Origin: Macrostomum hystrix
Lineage: Eukaryota; Platyhelminthes; Macrostomidae
Direction of reading: 5' to 3'
DNA: 64,000 nucleotides
Assembly (NCBI GenBank): GCA_950097015.1
Contig: CATNEN010000010.1
Coordinates: forward strand, 62,001 to 126,000
Part shown: positions 13,501 through 22,711 of the stretch, in pieces
Position numbering within the stretch: position 1 is the first letter of the stretch
Layout: every line of letters begins with the position of its first letter
Notes under the pieces: model-generated
What the model saw: only the letters and a program-made list of their open reading frames with translations
Told to the model about the DNA's origin: nothing
Databases searched by the model: none
Made by a program: the position numbers and the translations under genes

Positions 13501-13878
13501 TGTGCTTGATTAAAAGTTCCATTTTCAGATCCCAAATTTTTGCGCTCAGATCCCACAGTGCTCGTGCTCAGCTCCGAGTGGGCCTCAGACATTGTGAGTG
13601 AGTATAGCAGCTTCCAATTTGAACTCACCCGATTGGGCTTCTAGCTGATCCGGCGTCTGCAACACTTCCAAGTGTCGACGCTTCTTTGGCAGCCTCGGCT
13701 GCTGCGGCTGCAGCTCCATCAGCGCCTCGATCCGGAAGGCCGAAGCTCTGGCAGACATGCCTGGAAACTGCTGCTGAGAGAACTGCTGCTTCCGCCGACC
13801 TGGACTTCCAGTCGTGGACACGATGGACCAGTCCGCGTCTTCGCTACTGCCACAACTGCTGCTGGAGTTGTCCACCAT
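7576..13878 (-). CDS. Tbx20: T-box transcription factor, Tbx20-like
   Basis: Nuclear DNA-binding transcription factor. Six coding exons join in phase with GT-AG boundaries: 13629-13878 (ATG at 13878), 11066-11192, 9367-9637, 8948-9133, 8772-8848, 7576-7771. They total 1,107 nt, or 368 aa. The T-box spans about residues 107-303: LWQQFRALDTEMIITKTGR (exon 2), RRMFP and RYRYAYHRSAW and SFEKLKLTNN (exon 3), NSMHKYQARVH and FPETVFIAVTAYQNQ (exon 4), ITKLKI and NPFAKGFRD (exon 5). Exon 1 has an N-terminal SAFRIEALM segment, resembling the SIAALM motif of Tbx20 proteins. EMIITK, RVSFSG, PFTGQQL and TAYQNQL favour the Tbx20/midline group over Tbx1 or Brachyury. Tbx20 factors act in heart and neural patterning in other animals; its role here is inference. 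Introns 1 and 2 are filled with satellites and a SINE. Exon 6 as last exon rests on phase and an in-frame stop; another 3' exon is possible. Confidence 0.88.
9690..10180. repeat. 22-bp minisatellite in intron 2 of the T-box gene
   Basis: About 22 copies of a 22-bp unit with core GGACTGGGAGATGATGGATG, with variants (GATGGAAGAT, AGAGAGACTGG). It lies wholly within the intron between T-box exons 3 and 2. Read on the other strand it contains ATCTCCCAGTC, matching the CTCCCAG core of the satellites at 1-5905 and 6545-6835. Confidence 0.92.
11690..13080. repeat. 35-bp satellite in intron 1 of the T-box gene
   Basis: About 40 very homogeneous copies of a 35-bp unit (core GAGCGGACCGATTATGACTA). Two variants, GACTATGGAATTG and GACTATGAAATTG, are interspersed. 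High identity implies recent amplification or homogenisation. It occupies most of T-box intron 1 and abuts the SINE at 13098. Confidence 0.96.
13098..13440 (+). mobile_element. tRNA-derived SINE (full-length candidate)
   Basis: The head carries RNA polymerase III box A-like GTGGCAGAGCGGTATAACGC (13105-13124 region) and box B-like GAGCTCGATTCCGC (about 13150-13163), spaced as in a tRNA. The body contains GGGGGCTTGTCGTACA and ACGCCCTTGAGGGCCAACCT. The body words recur at 18750-18815, showing a dispersed family. It lies in intron 1 of the T-box gene, immediately beside the 35-bp satellite. The 3' end is uncertain; a short (TTA)n run near 13447-13460 may be its tail. Confidence 0.72.
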
Positions 13879-14109
13879 GATTTGTGGCTTATCAACGCTT
13901 AAGAATTCAGGCTAAAGCAATGAAACTCTGCTAGTAGCTCAGAAAATTATCTAATTAATAGAGCCTGCGGCCCAACCGGACTCCTGAGGCAGCGCGGAGG
14001 CTGCTTCTGGGGTGGGTGTCAACAGCAGCGGCGACCAATCAGAGAGGCCATGCCGCCGCCGCTGCCATTCCTGTTGCTGGGACGAAAAAATGAGAAAACT
14101 TAATCCCTA
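13879..14109 (-). promoter_or_regulatory. probable 5' flank of the T-box gene
   Basis: About 230 bp of non-repetitive sequence between the T-box start codon and the first upstream satellite. It would contain the 5' UTR and proximal promoter. No TATA box or other clear element could be pinned down by eye, so this is positional inference only. Confidence 0.3.
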
Positions 14110-14850
14110 AATTACATTACCAATCCATGAAATACTCGTACAAGTCCATTATCAATCCATGAAATACATTATCAATCCATGAAATACATTAGCAATCCAT
14201 GAAATACATTAGCAATCCATGAAATACATTACAAATCTATGAAATACATTATCAATCCATGAAATACTTTAGCAATCTATGAAATACATTACCAATCCAT
14301 GAAATACATTATCAATACATGGAATACATTACCAATACATGAAATACATTATCAATACATGGAATACATTACCAATACATGAAATACATTATCAATCCAT
14401 GAAATACTTTAGCAATCTATGAAATACATTACCAATCCATGAAATACATTATCAATACATGGAATACATTACCAATACATGAAATACATTATCAATACAT
14501 GGAATACATTACCAATCCATGAAATACATTATCAATCCAAAAAATACATTACCAATCCTTCGAATACATTATCAATCCATGGAATACATTACCATGGAAA
14601 TACATTAGCAATCCAGGAAATACATTAGCAATCCAGGAAATACATTAGCAATCCAGGAAATACATTAGCAATCCAGGAAATACATTAGCAATCCAGGAAA
14701 TACATTAGCAATCCAGGAAATACATTACCAATCCAGGAAATACATTAGCAATCCAGGAAATACATTACCAATCCAGGAAATACATTACCAATCCAGGAAA
14801 TACATTAGCAATCCAGGAAATACATTAGCAATCCAGGAAATACTTCTCAC
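14110..14850. repeat. 20-bp satellite (AATACATTA-type)
   Basis: About 37 copies of a 20-bp unit. The first two thirds use AATCCATGAAATACATTATC-type monomers. The last third (from about 14590) is a very uniform block of AATCCAGGAAATACATTAGC. It is upstream of the T-box start codon. Confidence 0.95.
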
Positions 14851-14929
14851 CCATGAAAAATGAAAGCAATAATTGAAGCACCAAAACACCGAAATAATTC
14901 TCTTTATTGGCAATCCAAGAGTGAATTAG

Positions 14930-15310
14930 CAATCCCTGAAACTCAAGGGTGAATTAGCTATCCGCAGAGTGAATTAGCTATCCACAGAGTGAATTAGCTA
15001 TCCACAGAGTGAATTAGCTATCCGCAGAGTGAATTAGCTATCCGCAGAGTGAATTAGCAATCCATAGAGTGAATTAGCTATCCGCAGAGTGAATTAGCTA
15101 TCCACAGAGTGAATTAGCAATCCATAGAGTGAATTAGCTATCCACAGAGTGAATTAGCTATCCGCAGAGTGAATTAGCAATCCATAGAGTGAATTAGCAA
15201 TCCATAGAGTGAATTAGCTATCCGCAGAGTGAATTAGCTATCCACAGAGTGAATTAGCTATCCACAGAGTGAATTAGCTACCCACAGAGTGAATTAGCGA
15301 TATCAGGAGT
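14930..15310. repeat. 20-bp satellite (AGAGTGAATTAGC-type)
   Basis: About 19 copies of a 20-bp unit AGAGTGAATTAGCTATCCGC with variants ATCCACAG and AATCCATAG. It has the same 20-bp period as the neighbouring array at 14110-14850 and shares the string TTAGCAATCCA with it, so the two may have a common origin. Confidence 0.94.
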
Positions 15311-16994
15311 GGATTACCTTCTCCATTAGCGGATTACAGATTTCAAGGGGTGGATTAGAAGCTGCTGTAGTTTATTAACAATGAAAAAAGCGAACAAACA
15401 ATCCCTAAGTCAGAAGATTTTCTATTATAGTTTTTCGCTTTTAAATCTTTTTTTTTCTGACACTACTATTAGTAGACCCTTGAAACTTGCAGTTTAGTGT
15501 TGTTTAATTTTAAATTCCGTGAATCCGGTCTCGTACATTTTTTCAACCTCGGAACTTAAAATGAAATTTTAAGTGCTTGAAAATCCGAAATTTAGATATT
15601 TTGCAATCCCTTTTTACACAAATGCTTTCATTTCAAGAATTTGCCGTGTGAAAAGTTTGCATGCATAGAGTTCAAAACATTCAGCAGTCAGGATTTAAGG
15701 TACTTCAGACTCTAGTCGCTCAAATTCAGGATCAAAATCCCAAAAAGGAGCATTTTTTGTTTCAGCTCAACCTTTATATTTATTTTCGTGCTGCCCTGTT
15801 TTTGTTGGCAACATTTTCTTTGCTAGAACTTTACATTTGGAAGATTTTGAAGGTTAAAACGGAAATGTAGGAAATGAAATTTGAAATAAAATAAGCGCTG
15901 TTAGAAGCTGTCACACGAGCGCATCTGATAAAACTGAAGCCTTGCTGCTTTGTTTTTCTTCAAGTCTTCTTAATCGCATGCACATCTGGCAGCACACTGC
16001 GGCTGCTGTCCCTGCGCGATTAAGGCTGCTCAACCAACTGTGGATTAAATGCAAGGGACAGCTGGGGCCTAAGCCTCAGGGGGTGGTGCAACTGGTAGTC
16101 TCCATTTTGGTTACAAAACAAAAGAATTAGACAATGTTTCTCCAGACAATGTTTCCCCCGTCTGAAGCCTTCAGTTCTGTCAGCCAGCAGCAGCTGCCAA
16201 CGTGGCAGAATCTGTTTCATACTACTGTGGTCAATTATAGTGCAGCTAAAGCGGCAGTTGGTTTTGCTTTCTATCGATTAAGCCTAAATGGCAACCCTCT
16301 GCGAAAATAAACAACCTGAATAGGCAGGTCTTTTACGGCACATGCCATCGCTATTCCTAATCTTCGTTAATCTGGACGGTTGAAGTTAATCTGCGTTCGT
16401 ATAAAAATAAGCCAGGAATCGCACGAAGGCATGAACGGCAAGCCAGTTTCCTTCGATTGTGTAACCGGAACGCGGAAAATCTTCCACAACTACAGTGAAC
16501 AGCAAGTTATTTGGGGCCTCAAGTTGCAAAAACACTGCTGTACCAGTAAGCGAGGTAAGGCACATTTAGTCACATCAAATTATATAAATATTTGCGTACC
16601 AAACCGTTATCTCAAAACATGTATAATATTTCCCATTTATTTTGTTGCCTTAATCAAATAGTTAAGGGCGTTGATAATAGTTAAGTGCGAGCGTAGTTGA
16701 GCTTTCTGCGCTTCATCTTTTCTCTTAGTTGTTGTTAGTCAGGGTTGTTGCTCAGATTTATTCAGCCATCTGCAAATATGGCTGCGGCAGCGGCAAATAC
16801 ACGAGAACACGCCTTAGATAGACACTCGCCCGAGGCAAACGTGGATACGTACGAGTACTAAAACTATGTTCAAAAATATATATATCTGCACAGATATTTA
16901 TTGATCGAACACAGAACTCTCTTCTCCGAGCTATCAGTGCCGACACAAATCCAGCCAACTGAACTACCCGACTGCAGCACTGTCGGCAGTCTAC
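15311..16994. other. mostly unique spacer; 5' region of the glycosyltransferase
   Basis: A+T-rich non-repetitive sequence. The right end would contain the promoter and 5' UTR of the gene starting at 16995. An ORF at 16380-16661 contains an exon-like stretch followed by a donor-like GCGAG/GTAAGG near 16554, but it has no recognisable domain or partner exon. Confidence 0.4.
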
Positions 16995-18261
16995 ATGTCC
17001 CGCCTGTTGTCAGTTCGGCATGGGACGGTCCTCATGGGCTTGCTTGTCTTTGGCCTAGTGCTAGCGTTAATTGTGCTACTCCTGACGTCGGCCTGGCATC
17101 ACGAAAACGTCTATTTCTGGCAGCTCGGCGCGGACACGTCAGCTGATGCTACTAACAGGTTTCTCCGACCAGCCGCTTATGCGCCGCTCGATACGAACTT
17201 CATCGACACCAATTTTGAACGGCTGAAGAAGGCTCTTTCGGCTTCGCCATCGGGCCGATATCAAAGCATGGTGGCTAAAATGGTTACGCATCGTAGGCTA
17301 GACCTCAGCACTGAAGGCTGGCGATTTCACACGCCGTCCGGTCGGAATCTCACTCTAGCCGGCTTGCAGCTGGAAACTTACGACTCGAACCACACCGTAC
17401 CAAACCTAGCGCACTACATCCTGCCATTCCATGACCCACAGCTGGCCTTTCACCACTATGTGTGCATCCTCAGCGGATTCTGGGTGATGCGGGCCCAGAA
17501 AGTGGTGTTCTGGTATGCCAAGCCACCGTTCGGCACGTACTGGGAGATGCTAATGAAAAATATGACAGCCGAGGAGTGGGAGCGTCGCGTTGTTATGGTA
17601 CAGAGGCCGGTAACTCAGAAGTAGGTCAAAAGTGCTTACAATGACGGGGTAATTAGTTTTTCGAATATTCTTTAGCTCTAAGTTATTAGCCGGGACGCTG
17701 CATTCTTCTTGTTCCAGGTTGTACAACATGACTGTTAAGGTGAAGGAGCACCAAGCGGATGTCATGCGCATTGAGGCAGTCCTACTCCTTGGTGGTATCT
17801 ATTTCGACCTTGACGTTATCGCATTGCGCCTGATGGAGCCGCTGCGAAAGTACACATTTACCATCGGCAAGGAGTTGCCCAGTGTCCTATGCAACGGAGT
17901 GTTCGCAGCAGCCCCAAATAGTACCGTGCTGGCAATGTGGCACCTGTCCTACCAAATCTTCGACGATAGCTCCTGGGGCGGCCACTCGCTCTACGTTATT
18001 GGCGACATCTGCAAATACTTTCCTGGCCAGTGCCACATTGAAGAGGATTCGCTGGATCGGCCCGGTTGGATTGGATTCAGCCAGATCTACGGCATGGGCG
18101 TCCGTACGTGGGACTGGCAGGCCAGGAACTTCGCCATGCACCTGTTCTACCGCCTATACGGACAGCAGCATGACTTGGCGAGCGTCCGCACTGTCAACAA
18201 CACCCTGGGCGATATGTTTCGCTATGTTCTGTTCGGCAGAAAAGAGCCATTAAGTAGCTGA
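16995..18261 (+). CDS. DXD-motif glycosyltransferase, type II membrane protein
   Basis: Predicted Golgi/ER glycosyltransferase of the Gly_transf_sug (GT32-like) type, which transfers a sugar from a nucleotide-sugar donor. Two exons, 16995-17620 and 17718-18261, join in phase across a 97-bp GT-AG intron (CAGAA/GTAGGT, TTCCAG/GTTG), giving 389 aa. Residues about 10-33 form one hydrophobic segment after a short basic N-terminus, so it is probably a signal anchor with a lumenal catalytic domain. The hallmark lies in exon 2: LLLGGIYFDLDV, with DLD at about 239-241, the metal-binding DXD. NHT (exon 1), NMT (both exons), NST and NNT fit N-glycosylation sites. The first ATG of the ORF is used because the hydrophobic anchor follows it. 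The donor sugar and acceptor cannot be told from sequence. It reads away from the T-box gene. Confidence 0.85.
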
Positions 18262-18714
18262 TAATAAGCGAGTACTCTTGTGTAATTAGAGTAGATTATG
18301 AAGTGATTCACGCCTCTCTTATCCCTATAATCGTTTTAATAGTTTTTGCTGTACGGGCAGGTTAAATTTATTAATATTTACTGCCTGTGCTCCTCAAGCT
18401 GGTGAACAGTGTCGGTTGCCCGCCAGGCTGGTTTCCACCCGGTTGAGGTTGCTCGGCCTTTGTCTCGCCCTTCCCCCCGTCCCCCACTCCGAGTGCCCTG
18501 CGCCGCCACCTGATTGGTTGGGCGGGGGCGTTGTCAGTCAGCCCTACCCCCAGCCCTGCGTGGCTTTGCCGCTCCTGCCAATCAGTTCTGCGCGACTATG
18601 CCTCATCCTTCTGGCCAACGCGTGCAACCCTACCCCTCACTGCGCGCTTGTGGCTTGACTTTGGTTTTTTGTGCATCACTCCCCCTGTCTGCGGGGGTGA
18701 GTCGCAGGGTGGTT
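18262..18714. other. spacer with a G+C-rich patch
   Basis: 3' flank of the glycosyltransferase followed by a C-rich patch (about 18410-18700) with several short overlapping ORFs and no domain. It is directly followed by SINE-related sequence, so part of it may be mobile-element body. No gene is supported. Confidence 0.4.
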
Positions 18715-18830
18715 TCCGCTGAGGATCGCAACAAGGTTACTCAGCTCGATTCCGCGTAGAGAAGGTTTTGGGGCTTGTCGTGCAGTAAACGCCCCTATAA
18801 GGGCAACCTTTGAGGGGACCAAGCGAATTT
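18715..18830 (+). mobile_element. partial SINE copy
   Basis: Contains box B-like CAGCTCGATTCCGCG and the body words GGGGCTTGTCGTGCAGTAAACG and GGGCAACCTTTGAGG, matching the SINE at 13098-13440. The box A half is not recognisable, so this copy is 5'-truncated or diverged. Confidence 0.6.
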
Positions 18831-19344
18831 TTCACCAAAACGGCCCTTGAACCACATCCGCCACTCGTCCAGGATGATTCACCTTTGGTCCGCCCCCCTT
18901 CAGAAAATAGGGGCGGGGCCGGACCAAAGTCTCCTAGTTGCGCCATTGAGCCTAAATATAAACTACATATGCAAACTGCTTTGCAGAAAGGAATATTATA
19001 TTACTCTATAGAAAAAATGCAGTTAAACCACAGAATCCACCATTCTATGTATTCTGTCAGTTAAATCTTTCCTGTTATTTAGTTTTTTTGTCTTTCAAGA
19101 GAAGACATCGGGTTTGGGGTGCAGATAGCAAAGTCCAATCTGGGCGCGCTACAAAGTGGTCGGAGGGGTGGGGTGGCGTTAATCGAGTCATTTACACATT
19201 TTTAACTCCCCCCTGTATTAACCAATAAGAGAAAATAGGCTTTTATCGATCGTTTTTTCTAGACCTTGGTGCGAGAGAAGGGCTTGACGGTCTTGATGGG
19301 CTTAACGGACTAAAATTTTTAGCACCCTCCAAAATCGACTGTTT
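18831..19344. other. spacer, no gene seen
   Basis: Non-repetitive sequence between the SINE remnant and the first GTCTATGG octamer at 19345. No coding or RNA feature was recognised. Confidence 0.5.
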
Positions 19345-19610
19345 GTCTATGGCTTCTACTGAAAACACACACGGCCATAGACTATGGATAAAATCCGTCT
19401 GCCATATTATATGGCCAGTGAACAGTCGAGTGAAGTAAAGCTGAGGAACAGACTTTTTTGGTTTTTTGTTAGAAAATTTTATCGCTGACACTCTGCCACT
19501 GTGCCACAATCAGCAAACGGTGAGTCCCCCGAACATGAGCTCGCATCGCTTATATCGTGATTTATTACTTATATCCTAGGGCCTAATTTACTCGTATAAT
19601 GGTAGATTAA

Positions 19611-19735
19611 GTCTATGGTTTCCGACTTGAATAATGATCACAGAATCAGAATCAGAATCAGAATCAGAATCAGAATCAGAATCAGAATCAGAATCAGAAT
19701 AATGCTGATCATTATTTAATTCTGAAACCATAGAC
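19611..19735. mobile_element. miniature hairpin element with octamer ends and (CAGAAT)n core
   Basis: Starts GTCTATGGTTTC and ends GAAACCATAGAC, a 12-bp perfect inverted repeat. Inner arms AATAATGATCA and TGATCATTATT also pair. The loop is about ten copies of the hexamer CAGAAT. It has no coding capacity and looks like a miniature element or recombination product bounded by two octamers. Confidence 0.55.
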
Positions 19736-19838
19736 ATAAGCGCATTATCATATAGACTTATTAGACTAGCATTTTCGGTTGTTCATTATGTAACGCCATT
19801 AAGCCACGCCATTAAGTAACGCTGCAGTGTCTTCGTGC

Positions 19839-19931
19839 CATAGATAATAGCTCGGCAGTGAGCAGGGTCAAGGGAGCGCAGCTCCCTTGCGGGGGTGTGG
19901 GGGCAGAGCCCCGACTAATCGTACCATAGAC
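19839..19931. mobile_element. hairpin remnant between two octamers
   Basis: CCATAGAT (19839) and CCATAGAC (19924) bracket a short segment holding the palindrome AAGGGAGCGCAGCTCCCTT and a G-rich stretch. In other copies here such hairpins sit just inside the 3' end of YR elements, so this may be a leftover 3' end of an element immediately upstream of the YR at 20030. Confidence 0.4.
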
Positions 19932-20029
19932 ATTTTTTAGAATACAGTTCTCTAAAAGAAAAGATCGACCATGAAGTCTGTTAGGTAGTTAAGAACTAGA
20001 AGCAAGAAGCGAGAGAAATCGAATTAAAA

Positions 20030-21395
20030 ATGCCTCTTATCAACTGGAAAAATCTACCGGTCGACAGTTTAGAATTAGATGGCGTCTCGTCTACTGAACT
20101 AGATTTTCTGAGTGAACTGAGCGCCGTGAACCACAGTTCCGATGAAATTCTTGGAGATTTTATCGACTACCTGTCTAAAATCGAGACGGCTGATGAGGCC
20201 GCTGCGGTTTCTAGTGTCGAGCTTCCAGAACTATCTGATTTACCCAGTGCGATGGATGTTGTCGAACTGGAATCACTGCCGAGAACTACACGAGAACACA
20301 TGTTTCTGTATGGCAAAATGTTCGTGGAGTTTTTGAAGAAGCATGGTGCTGTGGATGTGAGCGTGATCAGTGACAGTCGCTTGGCCGAATTTCTAAGGTT
20401 CTTTTACTTCTGTCTAAAAAAATCTGACGGCAGTTGCTATTCGCCAGCTACGTTGGTCTGCATTCGTGCTGGAGTGCAGAGGTACTTGACTCTCGTGCTG
20501 AAGCGTCGAACAAATATTATTTCCAGTGACGAGTTCGCCACTGCCAACCGGATGCTGCGAGTAAAGGTGCGGCATTTTCATGCTGATGGAGGCACTGTCA
20601 ATCAGCACGAGCCAATAGAAGAAGGCGATTTACAGAAAATGCGTGCTTATTTTGACCATTCTACAGCTGAACGGTTGCAAGATGAATTACTATTTACGCT
20701 GCTGTATGTCCTGGGCGAGAGAGGTCAAGAACACCTGTCAAGTCTAAAGCAAGTTGGCACGCTCCAAGAAGAAGTCGACGCTGATGGGAATCCATATCTT
20801 GCGTTGCCGCCGTTAAAGACAAAAAACCAGAGTAGCGATCCAACAAAATGCAAGGGAAATCAGCGCAAACAGAGTCGGATCTACGGCGCTCAGCGGGAGT
20901 TGATCCTGCATTATCAGAGTTTGTTACGTTCTTTCGTCCTCGTCCTCGTCCTCGTTCTTTCCGCGCCCTCTGACTAACAATTCGGGAGGACAAATTCGCT
21001 TCTCTACTACGCACGTGCGCGGTGTCAATTGGTTGGCTGCATTCATGAAGCACGTTAGTAGTGTGTGCAACCTCTTCAAGCAGTACACGAATCACTGCAT
21101 ACGCGTCACGCATATTGCAGATCTTTTCGACAAAGGAATGCCTATGGGTGAGATAATGGCGGTAACGGGACAACGATCGGAGTCCACTGTTCGACGTTAT
21201 CTCGCACGCAAGCGTGACAGAACCCTCAGGAAGGTTGCTGCTATTTCGCTGTTAGTGACAATTTGGCCCCACCAACCGAGGCGACTACGAGTGCAACCAC
21301 TAGTGCAACAGTCATGCAGCAAGCTCAAGTTGACATGCGAAGTGTGCAACAGCCGATGTTTGCCAAATGCCTCTTCGATGGGTGATGCAACGTGA
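20030..21395 (+). pseudogene. Crypton-like tyrosine recombinase (copy Y1), frameshifted and 3' truncated
   Basis: Encodes a tyrosine recombinase (YR), the integrase of Crypton-type DNA transposons. The first 315 codons carry an acidic N-terminus, a SAM-like core-binding region (YSPATLVCIRAGVQRYL) and the first catalytic Arg in LGERGQEHL. The reading frame shifts near 20930 in a CGTCCT-repeated stretch. The catalytic end resumes in another frame from about 20990 with HCIR (H-x-x-R), TGQRS (a Gln where His is usual) and nucleophile Tyr in VRRYL. The S/T-rich tail then runs into the opposing IS630-like remnant near 21380. An octamer lies 106 bp upstream of the ATG (19924). It is a dead copy; the tail closely matches the fragment at 47295-47621. 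Confidence 0.8.
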
Positions 21396-22309
21396 GGCCC
21401 TGTGCTGCAGCCTGTTGCCTGTTGGCGACCTCCACCTGGATTCCACCCACGTGCAGGCGTCTCTTCAGGTCAGCCTTCATGGCAGCGCCAGCTCTTTCGG
21501 CCGGGTTCAGGAAGGGCGAGTAAGGTGGAAGGAATCTGTGAATGTGGCCATCGCTCATCCCTGGCGCATTCAGATGAGCACGGGCGCCATCAGACAGAAG
21601 CACGAAGCTTCCTTCCACCAGCTGGTCGACCTCCGAGAGAAAATCCACGAAATGCTCGTTTCTGAATCCACCTTCGACCAGCGTGTAGTGCACGAGCCCC
21701 AGATGTTGCGAGATGACAAGGCAGATTGTAAGATTTTGGCCTCGCTGACCATTCACCACCGTCACTGCTCGTATCCCTCTGGGGGCTCGCCCCTGAGTTC
21801 TGGCCGTCCAGATGTTCACGCCGAACTCGTCCATGAACAGAAGATGTTCTTGGCTGCCCTCGTCCAGAAGCCACTGCACGTGCATTCCTGCGACTTTCTT
21901 TCGTGACAGGCGTGTTCCAATCAACAGGGACCTGGCGCAGAAGCTATAGTGTGATCAACTGACCATCCAGAGCACGACAAATGGCACTGAGACTGATGTT
22001 GAAGTCATCGTCGTTGCCCCAAAGCAGGTGCGATCTCATCTGCTCCAGCGTAGCGGCAGGGTAGTCACTGACAAATTCAACCAGTCTATTCACCAAAGGT
22101 TCGGTGAGCTTTTGCGTCTTCACTCCTCCTTTCGGCAGAGTGTGCGTTCTTCCGGTCTCTTCGTACGTGGTCACAATGTTTCGAACCGACTGTTTTGCGA
22201 AACCCATCATTCGACCAAGCGCCTTCCAGTCGCCACCCGTCACGTATGCATTCACTATCCTCTCTGTCCACCAGACGGATTTTAGCGAATGGTCCTCTCT
22301 CTGCGACAT
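21325..22309 (-). pseudogene. IS630/Tc1-like transposase (copy E1), frameshifted and 3' truncated
   Basis: DDE transposase of the IS630-Tc1-mariner superfamily. N-terminal half (22309 to 21944): helix-turn-helix region with LPKGGVKTQKLTEPLV and the linker SAICRALDGQLITL. The second half continues in another frame with MDEFGVNIWTARTQGRAPRG (first Asp), LLSDGARAH (second Asp) and PYSPFLNPAE (Glu). Spacing between second Asp and Glu is 30 residues. The C-terminus after AAQG is replaced by sequence of the YR copy Y1. Right-hand TIR pieces with repeated CAATTTGG words lie at 22330-22380, interrupted at 22410 by the Gypsy element. Closest relative in the window is the copy at 28104-28924. Confidence 0.78.
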
Positions 22310-22410
22310 TCTTTGCTTTAGCTATGCCTTCCAGCTATGGCCCAAATTGCTCGCAGTCAAAGCCAAATTGATTTCTGTTGTCTATGGCTTTCTATGGTTT
22401 GTCTATGCAG

Positions 22411-22627
22411 TGTTGTGTTCCGACACAGAAGTCTTAAGTTTCTGGATGCTAGGAAGGATATAGAGCAGCTGTGTAGCTATAAGCACAGATTCTATATTAT
22501 CATAGAATAATATGAAGAACAGGTAATATAGAATCTGTGGCTATAAGTGCTCTTTAGTACTCGTTTATTAATCGTGTCCATAGACATAAATCAAACACAC
22601 AGAGAATGAGTCTATCATAACATAACA
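22411..22627 (-). repeat. LTR (left as drawn; 3' LTR of the element)
   Basis: Starts TG and ends CA. It carries the octamer CCATAGAC at 22578, about 10 bp from the AATAAA-like signal read in the element's sense direction. It contains the nested miniature element at 22484-22539. Confidence 0.9.
22484..22539. mobile_element. 56-bp hAT-like miniature element nested in the LTR
   Basis: Terminal inverted repeats are CACAGATTCTATATTA and TAATATAGAATCTGTG (16 bp, perfect). It is flanked by the 8-bp direct repeat GCTATAAG (22476-22483 and 22540-22547). The empty site with one GCTATAAG is seen in the other LTR near 26935. An 8-bp target duplication is typical of hAT-superfamily elements. Confidence 0.85.
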
Positions 22628-22711
22628 TCTCCCTTCTTAAGAGGGATTCCTGTATGTAATAAAAATAAATCCTATTTCCGGAAGTTCTGTTCTACACTTA
22701 TACTTTTTCAA

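Noticed and set aside
16380-16661. 93-codon ORF with a donor-like GTAAGG near 16555
   Set aside because: It could be an exon, but no partner exon, domain or phase support was found.
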